From Planctomycetales bacterium 71-10 (GTDB lineage Bacteria > Planctomycetota > Planctomycetia > Isosphaerales > Isosphaeraceae), in contig MKTT01000072.1 in the NCBI GenBank assembly GCA_001898385.1, positions 1 through 64,000 on the forward strand: a stretch of DNA of 64,000 nucleotides. Direction: 5' to 3'. The position numbers and the translations under genes are program-made. The notes beneath the pieces are model-generated. The model was not told where the DNA came from. It was given only the letters and a program-made list of their open reading frames with translations, and did no database searches. This document shows, in pieces, positions 17,173 through 29,457 of the stretch. The stretch's first letter is position 1; each line of letters starts with the position of its first letter.

Positions 17173-20100
17173 TGAAACCAGCGACCGACGACCTCGCCCG
17201 CCCCCTGACGCTCGACGAGCTGGTCCGGGGGGCCGAATCCGAGCAGCCTCGCCTGTGGCGGAGCCTCGAAGAGCTGGCCGACCCGGACGCCCACGCGGGC
17301 CGGGCCGCCAACGCCGCCGCCCGGGCCCAGGCCGCCATCCACGGCCTCGGCGACGTGGGCCGCCGCGACGTCATGAAGGTGATGGGGGCCTCGCTCGCCC
17401 TGGCCGGCGTGGCCGGCTGCGGCGTCCAGCCCGCCGAGAAGATCGTCCCGTACGTCGAGCAGCCCGAGCAGATCGTGCCGGGCAAGCCCCTGTTCTTCGC
17501 CACCGCGTCGCCGTTCGGCGGCGACGGCCTGGGCCTGCTGGTCGAGAGCCAGATGGGCCGGCCGATCAAGGTGGAGGGGAACCCCAGCCACCCCGCCAGC
17601 CTGGGGGCGACCGACGCCTTCGCCCAGGCCGAGGTGCTGGCCCTGTACGACCCCGACCGCTCGCAGGTCGCCGTCCACGACGGCCGGGTCGACACCTGGG
17701 AGAACTTCCTGAAGTTCGCCATCGATCTCAGGACTCGCAAGCTGGCGTCCAAGGGCGCCGGGCTGCGGATCCTGACCCGCTCGGTCGGCTCGCCGACCGT
17801 GCTGGACCAGCTCCGGCGGCTGAAGGAGGCGATGCCCGAGGCCGTCTGGCACAGCTACGAGCCCGTCACCCGCGACGCCGCCCGCAAGGGTGCCGAGCTG
17901 GCCTTCGGCCGGGCCTACGAGCCGACGTACAGGCTCGACAAGGCCGACGTGGTCGTGGCGCTCGACGCCGACTTCCTCTGCTGGGGGACGTCCGCGGTCC
18001 GGATCGCCCGCGAGTACGCCGACCGCCGCGACCCCGACGCCCCGACCATGCTCCGGCTCCACGCCTTCGAGCCCACGCCGACCGTCACCGGCGCGGCGGC
18101 CGACCACCGGACGCCCGTCGCCTCGGCCGACGTCCTCGCCGTCGCCGCGGCGCTGGCGAAGGCCCTGAAGGTCGAGGGCGCCCCGGACGTGCCGCTGGGC
18201 CGGGCCCAGGCCCACGAGGCCAAGCTGACGGCCCTCGCCGCCGAGCTTGAGGCCGCCAAGGGGAAGGCCGTCGTCATCGTCGGCGACTCCCAGCCGGCCG
18301 AGGTCCACGCCCTGGGCCACGCCATCAACGCCGCCCTGGGGGCGATCGGCTCGGCCGTCGTCCTCAACGCCCCCGCCGAGGGGGCCCCGGTCGACCAGAC
18401 GGCGTCGCTCGTCCAGCTCGTGCGGGACGTCGAGGCCGGCGCGGTCGACACCGTCCTGGTGCTGGGCGCGAACCCCGTCTACGAGGCCCCGGCCGACCTC
18501 AAGGTCGCCGAGGTCCTCCAGAGCGACAAGGTCACGGCCCTGGTCCACCTGGGCCTGTACAACGACGAGACCGGGGCGATCGCCCACTGGCACCTGCCGG
18601 AGGCTCACTTCCTGGAGTCGTGGGGCGACGTCCGCTCGTCCGACGGCGCGGTCGCGCCGATCCAGCCGCTGATCGAGCCGCTGTACCAGGGCCGGACCGT
18701 CTCCGACGTCCTCGCCGCCCTGCTGGGCGAGGTCGGCGTGCCGGGCCGCGAGCTGGTCCGCAACTACTGGAAGGCCAAGCTCCCCGCCGAGACCTTCGAG
18801 AAGGACTGGCGGGCCGCCCTCCGCGACGGCGTCCTCAAGCTCCCCGGCGAGGCCCCCAAGGCCGAGGCCCCGGGTGCCCCCAGCCTGGCCAAGGTCACTT
18901 GGCCCGCGCCGGCCGCCGGCGGCGACCTGGAGGTCGTCTTCCGGCCCGACCCGACCATCTGGGACGGCCGCTACGCCAACAACGGCTGGCTCCAGGAGCT
19001 GCCCAAGCCCCTGACCACCCTGACGTGGGAGAACGCCGCCCTGGTCAGCCCGAAGCTGGCCGAGCAGAAGGGGCTGAAGGACGGCCAGGTGGTCATCCTG
19101 GCGTTCCGAAGCTCGCAGGTCGAGGCCCCGGTCCTCATTACGCCGGGCCAGGCGACCGACACCGTGACGGTTCACCTCGGCTACGGCCGGGCGAAGCGGG
19201 CCGGTCGGGTCGGCGGCGAGATCGGCTTCAACGCCAACGAGCTGCGGCGGTCGGACGTCGCCTGGGCCGGGACCGGCCTGACGGTCGACCCGACCCAGAC
19301 GTTCGTGAGGCTGCCGATCACGCAGCACCACCACGACATGAAGGGCCGGGACCTGGTCCGGACCCAGACGGTCGGCGAATACAAGCACCCGCACGAGGGG
19401 CGTCACCATGAGCACCCGTCGGGCAGCCTGATCCCCGATTGGCCGGGGCACAAGAGCGAAGATTACGAGTGGGGCATGGTCATCGACCTGAACCGCTGCA
19501 TCGGCTGCGGGGCGTGCGTCGTGGCCTGCCAGGCGGAGAACAACATCCCCGTCGTCGGCAAGTCGCAGGTGCTCAACTCGCGCGAGATGCACTGGCTGCG
19601 GGTCGACCGCTACTACGCGGGGGACGACGCGGAGAACCCGGACGTCCTGTTCCAGCCGGTCTCGTGCCAGCAGTGCGAGAAGGCCCCGTGCGAGCTGGTC
19701 TGCCCCGTCGAGGCGACCACGCACAGCGACGAGGGCCTGAACGAGATGACGTACAACCGGTGCGTCGGCACGCGGTACTGCGGCAACAACTGCCCGTACA
19801 AGGTCCGGCGGTTCAACTTCCTGCAATACGCCGACAAGGAGACGCCCAGCCTCCAGCTGCTCAACAACCCGGACGTCACGGTCCGGATGCGGGGCGTGAT
19901 GGAGAAGTGCACGTACTGCGTGCAGCGGATCAACGAGGCCCGGATCAACGCCAAGATGGCCGGCGGCAAGATCGGCCCGGACGAGGTCGTGACGGCGTGC
20001 CAGGGGGCCTGCCCGACGCGGGGCGTCGTCTTCGGCAACCTGAAGGACCCGGAGAGCGCGGTCTCGAAGCTGCGGGCCTCCTCGCGGAACTACTCGCTGC

Positions 20101-20216
20101 TGGGCGAGCTGGGGACGCTGCCGCGGACGACGTACCTGTCCAAGCTGACCAACCCCGCCGGCGAGCACGAGGCGCGGCTTGAGGTCGAGTCGCACGAGGA
20201 GCCGAAGCATGGCTGA
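17169..20216 (+). CDS. actB: Alternative complex III subunit B, molybdopterin-oxidoreductase-like iron-sulfur protein
   Basis: The 1015-residue protein fuses a large domain related to molybdopterin oxidoreductases with a C-terminal 4Fe-4S domain. Its twin-arginine signal is internal ([17 protein letters not shown], Arg65-Arg66), after a 60-residue leader, as usual for ActB. Cysteine clusters follow: [11 protein letters not shown] (777-787), [24 protein letters not shown] with CPY, and CTYC...CQGAC, enough for several 4Fe-4S/3Fe-4S clusters on the periplasmic side. The start overlaps the actA stop and the end overlaps actC by 8 bases. In characterised complexes this subunit carries no molybdenum cofactor. 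Confidence 0.94.
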   Translation: MMKPATDDLARPLTLDELVRGAESEQPRLWRSLEELADPDAHAGRAANAAARAQAAIHGLGDVGRRDVMKVMGASLALAGVAGCGVQPAEKIVPYVEQPEQIVPGKPLFFATASPFGGDGLGLLVESQMGRPIKVEGNPSHPASLGATDAFAQAEVLALYDPDRSQVAVHDGRVDTWENFLKFAIDLRTRKLASKGAGLRILTRSVGSPTVLDQLRRLKEAMPEAVWHSYEPVTRDAARKGAELAFGRAYEPTYRLDKADVVVALDADFLCWGTSAVRIAREYADRRDPDAPTMLRLHAFEPTPTVTGAAADHRTPVASADVLAVAAALAKALKVEGAPDVPLGRAQAHEAKLTALAAELEAAKGKAVVIVGDSQPAEVHALGHAINAALGAIGSAVVLNAPAEGAPVDQTASLVQLVRDVEAGAVDTVLVLGANPVYEAPADLKVAEVLQSDKVTALVHLGLYNDETGAIAHWHLPEAHFLESWGDVRSSDGAVAPIQPLIEPLYQGRTVSDVLAALLGEVGVPGRELVRNYWKAKLPAETFEKDWRAALRDGVLKLPGEAPKAEAPGAPSLAKVTWPAPAAGGDLEVVFRPDPTIWDGRYANNGWLQELPKPLTTLTWENAALVSPKLAEQKGLKDGQVVILAFRSSQVEAPVLITPGQATDTVTVHLGYGRAKRAGRVGGEIGFNANELRRSDVAWAGTGLTVDPTQTFVRLPITQHHHDMKGRDLVRTQTVGEYKHPHEGRHHEHPSGSLIPDWPGHKSEDYEWGMVIDLNRCIGCGACVVACQAENNIPVVGKSQVLNSREMHWLRVDRYYAGDDAENPDVLFQPVSCQQCEKAPCELVCPVEATTHSDEGLNEMTYNRCVGTRYCGNNCPYKVRRFNFLQYADKETPSLQLLNNPDVTVRMRGVMEKCTYCVQRINEARINAKMAGGKIGPDEVVTACQGACPTRGVVFGNLKDPESAVSKLRASSRNYSLLGELGTLPRTTYLSKLTNPAGEHEARLEVESHEEPKHG

Positions 20217-21618
20217 GACCCACCACCACGCCGGCGGCGGCGACCCCCTGCCGCCGGTGATCGCCCCGGGGCACACCTACGCCTCGGTGACGGCGACGAT
20301 CGCCGACGTCGTCCTGAAGCGGCCGCCGGACTGGCGATGGTTCCTCGGGATGGGCGCGGCGTCGTCGCTGCTGCTGATCTTCGGGGGGGCGGTCGCCAAC
20401 CTGCTCCTGACGGGCGTCGGGATCTGGGGCGTCAACGCCCCGGTCATGTGGGGCTGGGCGATCATCAACTTCGTCTGGTGGGTCGGCATCGGCCACGCCG
20501 GGACGCTGATCTCGGCGATCCTGCTGCTGCTGAAGCAGCAATGGCGGACGTCGATCAACCGGTTCGCCGAGGCGATGACGCTGTTCGCCGTGGCCTGCGC
20601 CGGCATGTTCCCGCTGCTGCACATGGGCCGGCCCTGGAAGTTCTTCTGGATGATGCCGTACCCCAGCACGATGGCCCTGCTGCCGCAGTGGCGGAGCCCG
20701 CTGGTGTGGGACGTGTTCGCGGTGTCGACGTACGCGACGGTCTCGGCGCTGTTCTGGTACGTGGGCCTGATCCCCGACCTGGCGACGCTGCGGGACCGGG
20801 CGAAGAACAAGTACCTGGCGATGGCCTACGGGGCCCTCGCGCTGGGGTGGCGGGGCTCGGGGCGGCACTGGGCGCGTTACAAGACGGCGTACATGCTGCT
20901 GGCGGGGATGTCGACGCCGCTGGTCGTCTCGGTGCACACGGTCGTGTCGCTGGACTTCGCGGCCGGCGTGATCCCGGGGTGGCACGCGACGATCTTCCCG
21001 CCCTACTTCGTGGCGGGCGCCATCTTCTCGGGCTTCGCGATGGTGGTGACGCTCTGCGTGCCGCTGCGGTCGTGGTACGGCCTGAAGGACTTCATCACGG
21101 ACCGCCACCTGGACAACATGGCCAAGATCATGCTGGCGACCGGCATGATCGTGGGCTACGGCTACGCGATGGAGTTCTTCATCGCGTGGTACAGCGGCAA
21201 CCCGTTCGAGGAGTACCTGCTGCTGCACGCGCGGCCGTTCGGGACGTACAAGAACGCGTACCGGACGATGATCTGCTGCAACGTGCTGATCCCGCAGCTG
21301 CTGTGGGCGCCGTCGATCCGCCGCAACGCGGTCGTGCTGTGGGTGATCTCGATCTTCGTGAACATCGGGATGTGGCTGGAGCGCTACGTCATCGTGATCA
21401 CGAGCCTGAGCGAGGACTTCCTGCCGTCGTCGTGGGCCCCGTACAGCCCGACGATCTGGGACGTCGCGACCTTCGCCGGGACGATCGGCCTGTTCACGTT
21501 CTTCATCTTCCTGTTCGTCCGCTCGCTGCCGGCGATCGCGATCGCCGAGATGCGGGAGCTGGTGCACGAGACCCAGCATCACGGCCACGGCGCCCAGGCG
21601 CACGGAGAGAAGGCATGA
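20209..21618 (+). CDS. actC: Alternative complex III subunit C, NrfD/PsrC-like membrane quinol-binding protein
   Basis: The 469-residue polytopic protein (about ten helices) of the NrfD/polysulfide-reductase family starts with a short His-rich segment (ETHHHAG). Typical segments are [34 protein letters not shown] and HTVVSLDFA. In alternative complex III this subunit holds the quinol site and contacts the iron-sulfur subunit. The ATG at 20209 lies inside the last codons of actB. The C-terminus is again His-rich ([10 protein letters not shown]). It overlaps actD in an ATGA. Confidence 0.94.
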   Translation: MAETHHHAGGGDPLPPVIAPGHTYASVTATIADVVLKRPPDWRWFLGMGAASSLLLIFGGAVANLLLTGVGIWGVNAPVMWGWAIINFVWWVGIGHAGTLISAILLLLKQQWRTSINRFAEAMTLFAVACAGMFPLLHMGRPWKFFWMMPYPSTMALLPQWRSPLVWDVFAVSTYATVSALFWYVGLIPDLATLRDRAKNKYLAMAYGALALGWRGSGRHWARYKTAYMLLAGMSTPLVVSVHTVVSLDFAAGVIPGWHATIFPPYFVAGAIFSGFAMVVTLCVPLRSWYGLKDFITDRHLDNMAKIMLATGMIVGYGYAMEFFIAWYSGNPFEEYLLLHARPFGTYKNAYRTMICCNVLIPQLLWAPSIRRNAVVLWVISIFVNIGMWLERYVIVITSLSEDFLPSSWAPYSPTIWDVATFAGTIGLFTFFIFLFVRSLPAIAIAEMRELVHETQHHGHGAQAHGEKA

Positions 21619-22169
21619 CCGCCGCGCACGCCGAGGAGAACCCGGCGATCTACGGCCTGATGGCCGAGTTCGACGACCCCGACCGGCTGGTCGAGGCGGC
21701 GCACGCCGCCAGGGAGGGGGGCTACACGGCGTTCGACGCCTACGCCCCGTTCCCGGTCGAGGGGCTGGACGAGGCCCTGCCGGGCCTGAGGAACTACGTC
21801 GCGCCGACCGTGTTCGCGGGCGGCCTGGCGGGGGGCCTGGGCGGCTTCCTGCTCCAGTGCTGGTCGACGATCTACTACTACCCGCACAACATCGCGGGCA
21901 AGCCGCTGTACTCGTGGCCGGCCTTCATCCCGATCACGTTCGAGACGACCGTGCTCGGGGGGGCGCTGGCGGCGGTGTTCGGGATGCTGGCCTACAACGG
22001 CTTCCCGCGGCTGTACCACCCGGTCTTCAACGCGCCGGGGTTCGACCTGGCGTCGGACGACCGCTTCTTCCTGTGCGTGGAGTCGGAGGACCCGAACTTC
22101 GACCCGGCCGCGACCCTGGCGTTCCTGGAGGGGCTCGGGCCCCGCTCGGTCTCCGTCGTCCCGTACTGA
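21615..22169 (+). CDS. actD: Alternative complex III subunit D (DUF3341)
   Basis: The 184-residue protein opens with a soluble alpha/beta segment ([40 protein letters not shown]) and has two central helices (about 57-77 and 94-117). It ends with [13 protein letters not shown], all typical of DUF3341 ActD subunits. It is a structural membrane subunit of alternative complex III. It overlaps actC by four bases and precedes actE by 41 bases. Confidence 0.92.
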   Translation: MTAAHAEENPAIYGLMAEFDDPDRLVEAAHAAREGGYTAFDAYAPFPVEGLDEALPGLRNYVAPTVFAGGLAGGLGGFLLQCWSTIYYYPHNIAGKPLYSWPAFIPITFETTVLGGALAAVFGMLAYNGFPRLYHPVFNAPGFDLASDDRFFLCVESEDPNFDPAATLAFLEGLGPRSVSVVPY

Positions 22170-22210
22170 CCCGGCCCGCCCCCCACATCCATCGGACCCG
22201 ACCCGCCACG

Positions 22211-22852
22211 ATGAACCCGAACACCCCACAAGCCCGCGCCCGGAACGCGGCGGCCCGACGGCCCGGGCGGCTGGCCGCCGCCGTCGCCGCCGCGCTGCTG
22301 GCCGCCGCGCCGGGCTGCACGGACATGTACGACCAGCCTCGATACGAGCCGTACGAGGCCAGCCCGCTGTTCTCGAACGGCGCGTCGGCCCGGACGCTCG
22401 TCGCGGGGACCGTCCCGCGCGACGACGCCCGGCGGCTGCCGGCCGTCGAGGACCGCGACCTGCTCCTGACCGGCCTGAAGGACGGCCAGCTGTCGAAGAC
22501 GAGCCCCCTGGCCGTCGACGCGGAGCTGCTCGCCCGGGGCCGCCAGCGCTACAACATCTTCTGCACCCCGTGCCACGGCCAGCTCGGCGACGGCCGGGGG
22601 GTGATCGTGCAGCGCGGGTTCTCGCCGCCGCCGAACTACACCGACCCCCGCCTGGTGGAGGCCCCGCTGGGGCACTTCTTCAAGGTGATGACCGAAGGCC
22701 ACGGCGCGATGTATTCCTTCGCCGCGCGGGTCGCCCCCCAGGACCGCTGGGCGATCGCCGCCTACATCCGCGCCCTCCAGCTCAGCCAGGGCGCCAGGCC
22801 GGCCGACCTGCCGGCCGAAGACCAGCAGAAGCTGGAGGGAGCCGGGAAATGA
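22211..22852 (+). CDS. actE: Alternative complex III subunit E, mono-heme cytochrome c lipoprotein
   Basis: The 213-residue protein has a basic/Ala-rich signal ending in a lipobox (LAAAPGC, Cys37), then a linker with DMYDQPRYEPYEASPLF, and one cytochrome c domain with CTPCH and a Met axial ligand in the HGAMYSFA region. This is the usual ActE layout. It receives electrons from ActA/ActB and passes them to the oxidase. It overlaps actF in an ATGA. Confidence 0.93.
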   Translation: MNPNTPQARARNAAARRPGRLAAAVAAALLAAAPGCTDMYDQPRYEPYEASPLFSNGASARTLVAGTVPRDDARRLPAVEDRDLLLTGLKDGQLSKTSPLAVDAELLARGRQRYNIFCTPCHGQLGDGRGVIVQRGFSPPPNYTDPRLVEAPLGHFFKVMTEGHGAMYSFAARVAPQDRWAIAAYIRALQLSQGARPADLPAEDQQKLEGAGK

Positions 22853-24102
22853 GCTACGCCCCCGACGACGCCCGCGCCTCGGCCGACCTGACGGCCCGGC
22901 TCGACGCCCTCCGCGCGACGGCCTTGAAGGTCGGCGGCGCGGGGCTGGTCGCGACCCTGGCCGGGCTCGCGATCGCCCCGAGGGCCGCGTTCCCGGCCTA
23001 CCTCGCCGCCTTCCTGTTCTGGGCCGGCGTCAGCCTGGCCTCGATCGGCCTCTGCCTGCTGTTCCAGCTCGTGGGCGGGTCGTGGATGGTGCCGCTCCGC
23101 CGGATGTTCGAGGCCGCCGGCTGGCAGATCATGCTGATGGCCGCCTTCTTCATCCCGATCCTGATCGGCCTGCAGTCTGCGTTCCCCTGGGCGGACGCCG
23201 ACGTCCTCAAGGCCGACCACCTGGTCGCCGCGAAGACGAAGTACCTCGCCCGGGACTTCTTCACCTTCCGCGCCGTCGCCTACTTCGCGATCTGGTCGGG
23301 CGTGGCCTACATGGTCAACGCCTGGTCCCGCGAGCAGGACGGGACGGCCGACCTGGCCCCCACCCGCCGCCTGGGCGCCGTGGCCGGCCCGGCGACGGTC
23401 GTGATGTTCCTGACGGCGTCGTTCGGGGCGTTCGACTGGGGCATGTCCCGCGACCCCGACTGGTATTCGACCATCTACGGGGCCATGTTCGTCATCGGCA
23501 CGCTGCTGACGACCCTGGGCCTCGCGGCCGTCTTCGCCGTCCGGCACTCGTCGCTGGAGCCGATCAAGTCGGCCCTGACCGTGGGCCGGCTGAACGACCT
23601 GGGGAACCTGCTGCTGACGTTCACGATGCTGTGGGCGTACTTCTCGTTCTCGCAGTTCCTCATCACCTGGCTGGGCAACCTGCCCGAAGACGTGATCTGG
23701 TATCTGCGGCGGATCCAGGGGCCCTGGGGCGCGGTCGCCCTGGCCCTGATCTTCTTCGGCTTCTTCGCCCCGTTCCTGTCGCTGCTCCAGCGCAAGCACA
23801 AGCGGGACACGGCCTGGGTGCTGCCGATCGCGACCTGGATCGTCGTCATGCGGACGATCGAGGTGGGCTGGCTGATCATCCCCGGCTACTCCAAGGTCGG
23901 GTCGGAGTGGGGCGGCTTCCCCTGGGGCTCGGTCCTGCTCTACTACGCCGCCCTGCTGGGGATCGGCGGGATCTGGACGGCCCTGTTCCTGAAGCGGCTG
24001 ACCTCGGCCCCGCTCGTCCCGCTGCGGGATCCGGCGGTGATCGCGGCCCTGGAGCACGACCGCATCCACGCCCACGAGCCCTCGGGAGGCACCGCGATAT
24101 GA
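22849..24102 (+). CDS. actF: Alternative complex III subunit F, NrfD-like membrane protein
   Basis: The 417-residue polytopic protein has about ten helices and is the second NrfD/PsrC-like subunit of alternative complex III, paralogous to ActC. Segments such as GGSWMVPLRRMFEAAGWQI, SFGAFDWGMSRDPDWYSTIYG and WAYFSFSQFLITWLGNLPE are typical of ActF. It starts within the actE stop and its stop overlaps the next gene by four bases. Confidence 0.93.
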   Translation: MSYAPDDARASADLTARLDALRATALKVGGAGLVATLAGLAIAPRAAFPAYLAAFLFWAGVSLASIGLCLLFQLVGGSWMVPLRRMFEAAGWQIMLMAAFFIPILIGLQSAFPWADADVLKADHLVAAKTKYLARDFFTFRAVAYFAIWSGVAYMVNAWSREQDGTADLAPTRRLGAVAGPATVVMFLTASFGAFDWGMSRDPDWYSTIYGAMFVIGTLLTTLGLAAVFAVRHSSLEPIKSALTVGRLNDLGNLLLTFTMLWAYFSFSQFLITWLGNLPEDVIWYLRRIQGPWGAVALALIFFGFFAPFLSLLQRKHKRDTAWVLPIATWIVVMRTIEVGWLIIPGYSKVGSEWGGFPWGSVLLYYAALLGIGGIWTALFLKRLTSAPLVPLRDPAVIAALEHDRIHAHEPSGGTAI

Positions 24103-24653
24103 GCGAAATCGACCCCAGCCAGCTCGAAGGGGACATGATCCCGCAGGGCAAGTACAAGCCCGCCCGCGAGCTGAAGGAGCTGCACGAGGATTCCGACCTG
24201 GACGTCCGGGGCGTGCTGTTCAACACGGCCGTCCTGATGGCCCTGTGCGTCGCCACGTTCTTCGCCATCGGCCTGGTGATGGGCCAGTTCAAGGCGAAGG
24301 AGGAGGAGCTGGACAAGCTCGCGCTTTCGAACCGCTTCCACGCCGACCCGGCGCCCCCGGCCCCGGTGCTCCAGCCGGATCCGGCCGGGGAGACCCGGGC
24401 GGTCGTCGAGGCCGCGAAGGCCCGGCTGGGTTCCTACGGCTGGAACGACGCGGAGAAGAAGTCGGCCCACATCCCGATCGAGCGGGCGATGGCGATCCTC
24501 GCCGAGCGGGGCCTGCCGGACGTCGGCAAGGTGGACGAGTTCCACCCCGCGCCGGGCTCCTCGGGCGTCCCCAAGATCGGCGTCCCCGGCCAGGCCGCCC
24601 CGGCGGCCGAGCCGAAGCCGGCCGAGGCGCCGAAGGCGGAAGCGAAGCCATGA
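24099..24653 (+). CDS. Membrane-anchored accessory protein of the ACIII-oxidase operon
   Basis: The 184-residue protein of unknown function has a charged cytoplasmic N-terminus (40 residues), one helix (VLFNTAVLMALCVATFFAIGL, about 43-63), a helical segment, then a conserved-looking block YGWNDAEKKSAHIPIERAM followed by LAERGLP, and an Ala/Pro/Lys tail. Similar blocks occur in small proteins between actF and sco genes of other bacteria. This makes it a probable assembly or supercomplex factor rather than an enzyme. No heme or copper motif is present. It overlaps both neighbours by four bases. Confidence 0.75.
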   Translation: MSEIDPSQLEGDMIPQGKYKPARELKELHEDSDLDVRGVLFNTAVLMALCVATFFAIGLVMGQFKAKEEELDKLALSNRFHADPAPPAPVLQPDPAGETRAVVEAAKARLGSYGWNDAEKKSAHIPIERAMAILAERGLPDVGKVDEFHPAPGSSGVPKIGVPGQAAPAAEPKPAEAPKAEAKP

Positions 24654-25552
24654 GCGCCGCCCGCCCGGGAGTGCTCGCGATCCTGCTGGCCGCGGCGACG
24701 GCCGCGGCCGCGCTCGGGGACGAGCCGATCGACCCGACCGCGCCGCGCAAGACGGCCTCGGACCCGGCCGCGTTCGAGTCGACCGCGTCGCGGGTGAAGT
24801 TCGAGCAGAAGCTGGGCTCCCAGGTCCCGCCGGGGGCGACGTTCGTCGACGAGGAGGGGCGCGAGGTCCAGCTCTCGTCGCGCCTCGGCCGCCGGCCGAT
24901 CGTCCTGGCGCTGGTGTTCCACCGCTGCCCGCTGCTGTGCAACAAGGTGCTGGAGGGGCTGGTCCGGGCGCTCAAGCCGCTGCCGCTGAACGCGGGCGTC
25001 GACTTCGACGTCCTGGCGGTGAGCATCGACCCCGAGGACACGCCCGAGTCGGCGCTGAAGAAGAAGGTCGGGTATCTGGAGAGGTACGACCGCCCGGGGA
25101 CCGAGGGGGGTTGGTCCTTCCTGACCGGGAAGAAGGAGGCGATCGACGCGCTCTGCTCGTCGGTCGGCTTCGAGTACGTCCGGAACCCGGCGACGGGGCA
25201 GTACGCCCACGCGGCCGGGATCGTCGTGCTGACCCCCGGGGGCGAGGCGGCGCAGTATTTCTTCGGGCTGGACTACCCGCCGAAGGAGCTGGACGCCGCG
25301 ATCCGGCGGGCGGCCGAGGGCCGGACGGGCTCGAAGATCGCCTCGCTGGTGCTGCTCTGCTACGACTACGACTCGGCGACGGGCAAGTACACGCTCTCGA
25401 TCGTCCGCCTGCTCCGCGCGTTCGGGACCCTCACCGCGCTGTCGCTGGGGCTGTATCTCTTCCTGATGCTCCGGCGCGAGTCCCGGACGCACGCCGGGGA
25501 CGGGCCCCCCGGCGTCGGCCCGGCCCCGGCCGGCGACGGCCCTCGGACCTGA
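24650..25552 (+). CDS. Sco1/SenC/PrrC copper chaperone for cytochrome oxidase
   Basis: The 300-residue protein has a signal peptide (to about residue 23), a thioredoxin-like Sco domain with the CXXXC copper motif (HRCPLLCNK), the later His in GQYAHAAG, and a C-terminal membrane helix near TLTALSLGLYLFLML. Sco proteins insert copper into the CuA centre of subunit II, encoded 19 bases downstream. The C-terminal helix makes it doubly attached if the signal is not cleaved, a layout often seen in Sco proteins of ACIII-caa3 operons. Confidence 0.92.
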   Translation: MSAARPGVLAILLAAATAAAALGDEPIDPTAPRKTASDPAAFESTASRVKFEQKLGSQVPPGATFVDEEGREVQLSSRLGRRPIVLALVFHRCPLLCNKVLEGLVRALKPLPLNAGVDFDVLAVSIDPEDTPESALKKKVGYLERYDRPGTEGGWSFLTGKKEAIDALCSSVGFEYVRNPATGQYAHAAGIVVLTPGGEAAQYFFGLDYPPKELDAAIRRAAEGRTGSKIASLVLLCYDYDSATGKYTLSIVRLLRAFGTLTALSLGLYLFLMLRRESRTHAGDGPPGVGPAPAGDGPRT

Positions 25553-25571
25553 AACGAAGGTAGACCATCCA

Positions 25572-26518
25572 ATGTGGGACTTCCCCCTGTTCCCGGACCA
25601 GGCGTCGACCATCGCCTCGAAGCTGGACGCGCTGATGCTCTTCGAGCTGGGCGTGGTCGCGTTCTTCACGGTGATGATCGGGCTGCTCGTCCTGGGCTTC
25701 TGCATCCGATTCCGCCAGGGCAACGCCGTCGACCGCTCGCACCCGCCGACGCACAGCAAGGCCATGGAGGCCGCCTGGATCATCATCCCGCTGATCATCT
25801 CGGTCGTGATGTACGCCTGGTCGACCCGCCTGTTCTTCGAGCAGTACGAGGCGCCCGCCGGCGCGGCCCAGATCGACGTGGTGGGCAAGCAGTGGATGTG
25901 GTACCTCCAGCACCCCGAGGGCCGCTCGGAGACCAACGAGCTGCACGTCCCGATCGGCCGGCCGGTGAAGCTGAACATGACGTCGCAGGACGTGCTGCAC
26001 AGCTTCTACATCCCGGCGTTCCGCATGAAGCAGGACGTGCTGCCGGGGCGGTACACGTCGTTCTGGTTCGAGCCGACGAAGGTCGGCGTCTACGACCTGT
26101 TCTGCGCCGAGTATTGCGGCACGAACCACTCGATCATGATCGGCAAGGTCCACGTCATGGAGCCCGACGCCTACGAGGCGTGGCTGGCCGAGAAGGGCGC
26201 GGGCCCGTCGCAGGCCGACGAGGGCGAGAAGCTGTTCGTGCAGAACCACTGCGCCGGCTGCCACCGCGGCAGCCAGATCGTCCACGCCCCCCGACTGGAG
26301 GGGGTCTACGGCAAGCCGGTGCCGATCCAGGTCGGCTCCGAGGTCCACTTCGAGACGGCCGACGAGACCTACATCCGCGACTCGATCCTGCTGCCGAAGG
26401 ACAAGGTCGTCGCGGGCTATGAGCCGATCATGCCGTCCTTCAAGGACCAGATCAGCGAGCAGGACCTGCTCAAGATCATCGCCTACATCAAGTCCCTCGC
26501 CAACCGGGAGATCAGCCA

Positions 26519-26522
<4 letters not shown>
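25572..26522 (+). CDS. ctaC: Cytochrome c oxidase subunit II with fused cytochrome c (caa3 type)
   Basis: The 316-residue protein has two N-terminal helices (about 22-45 and 66-86) and a cupredoxin domain with CuA ligands His143, Cys178, Cys182, His186 and Met189 (in [12 protein letters not shown]). A C-terminal cytochrome c domain follows with CAGCH (227-231) and a likely Met axial ligand in IMPSF. The fused heme makes this a caa3-type oxidase that can take electrons directly from alternative complex III. Its stop overlaps the subunit I start by four bases. Confidence 0.96.
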
Positions 26523-28177
<1,655 letters not shown>

Positions 28178-29018
28178 ATCGGGCCGGCAGCTCCTGCTGC
28201 ACCACTTCGACGACCTGGAGCAGCAGCACCTGTCCTCCAACCTGGGCATGTGGTTCTTCCTGGTCAGCGAGGTGATGTTCTTCAGCGGCCTGATCGCCGC
28301 CTACACGGTGTACCGCGCCTGGTCGCCGGAGGCGTTCCACCTGGCCAGCCGGCACATGGACAAGTGGCTCGGGTTCTTCAACACCTGGGTCCTGCTCACC
28401 AGCTCGCTGACGATGGCCCTGGCCGTCCGCTGCTCGCAGGTCGGGGACCGCAGGGGGATCGTCCGCAACCTTTTCCTGACCCTGGTCTTCGGGACGGCCT
28501 TCCTCGGCGTGAAGGCGACCGAGTATCGGACCGAGATCAACCACAACCTGTTCCCCGGGAAGCACTTCATCGTCCCCGGTTCGCCCGAGGATCCGCACGC
28601 CCATGCGGCCGAGGGGTCGCACGAAGGGGGCGAGGGGCACGAGGGGGCCGCGGCCCACGCCAGCGACTACGAGAGGCTCCGCGAGGCCAGCACGGTCGAC
28701 GGCAAGCTCGACGAGGAGAAGTTCAGCCGCAACAAGGGCCATTTCCAGCTCATGTTCGTGCTCTACTTCTTCATGACCGGCGTCCACGCCTTCCACATGA
28801 TCGCGGGCCTGGCCCTCGTCGCGCTGTTCATCGTCCTGACGCAGATCAAGTGGTTCTCCGGCTACGGCCAGACCCAGATCGAGGTGCTCGGCCTCTACTG
28901 GCACTTCGTCGACGTCGTCTGGGTGTTCCTCTACCCGCTGCTCTACCTCATCGAGTGACCGGGCGATCGGCCCCGGACCCTTGACCCAACCGATCGAACG
29001 ACAGGCGGATCCCGAACC

Positions 29019-29354
29019 ATGAGCGAACTGCATCAATCGAGCGAGGCCCACGAGCAGTCGCACCACGTCATCGCGGTGAAGACGTATGTGATGATCTACT
29101 GGGTCCTCATGGCCCTGCTGCTGGCCACGGTGCTCGCCTCCGACATGCCGCTCGGGGGCGCCCACCTCCTGGTGGCCATGACGATCGCCCTGATCAAGGC
29201 GATCCTCATCGTCCTGTTCTTCATGCACGTCTACTACAGCGCCCCGCTCACCTGGGTCACGGCCGTCGGCTCGTTCCTCTGGGTGGGGCTGCTGCTGGGC
29301 TTCCTGCTGTCCGACTACTTCACCCGGGGCTGGCTGCACATCCTCGGCAAGTGA
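29019..29354 (+). CDS. ctaF: Cytochrome c oxidase subunit IV (prokaryotic type)
   Basis: The 111-residue protein has a His-rich start (SSEAHEQSHHVIAVKTY) and three helices with the typical block ALIKAILIVLFFMHVYYS, which matches the prokaryotic subunit IV family. It is the last gene of the respiratory operon, 60 bases after subunit III, and is followed by a strong bidirectional terminator. Confidence 0.9.
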   Translation: MSELHQSSEAHEQSHHVIAVKTYVMIYWVLMALLLATVLASDMPLGGAHLLVAMTIALIKAILIVLFFMHVYYSAPLTWVTAVGSFLWVGLLLGFLLSDYFTRGWLHILGK

Positions 29355-29378
29355 CCTCGGGCCGCATCGAGGGACGAA

Positions 29379-29426
29379 AACGCCGAAGGCCCCGCCCATC
29401 TCGCGATGGGCGGGGCCTTCGGCGTT
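29379..29426. terminator. Bidirectional hairpin terminator
   Basis: A perfect 22-bp stem (29379-29400 with 29405-29426) encloses a TCGC loop. On the plus strand it is followed by CATGTTTCTTC. On the minus strand it is preceded in plus coordinates by GAAAA, giving a U run. It sits 24 bases after the subunit IV stop and 31 bases after the stop of the converging gene, so it can end both transcripts. Confidence 0.88.
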
Positions 29427-29457
29427 CATGTTTCTTCGGCCTCGGGGCCGAGGCGGC

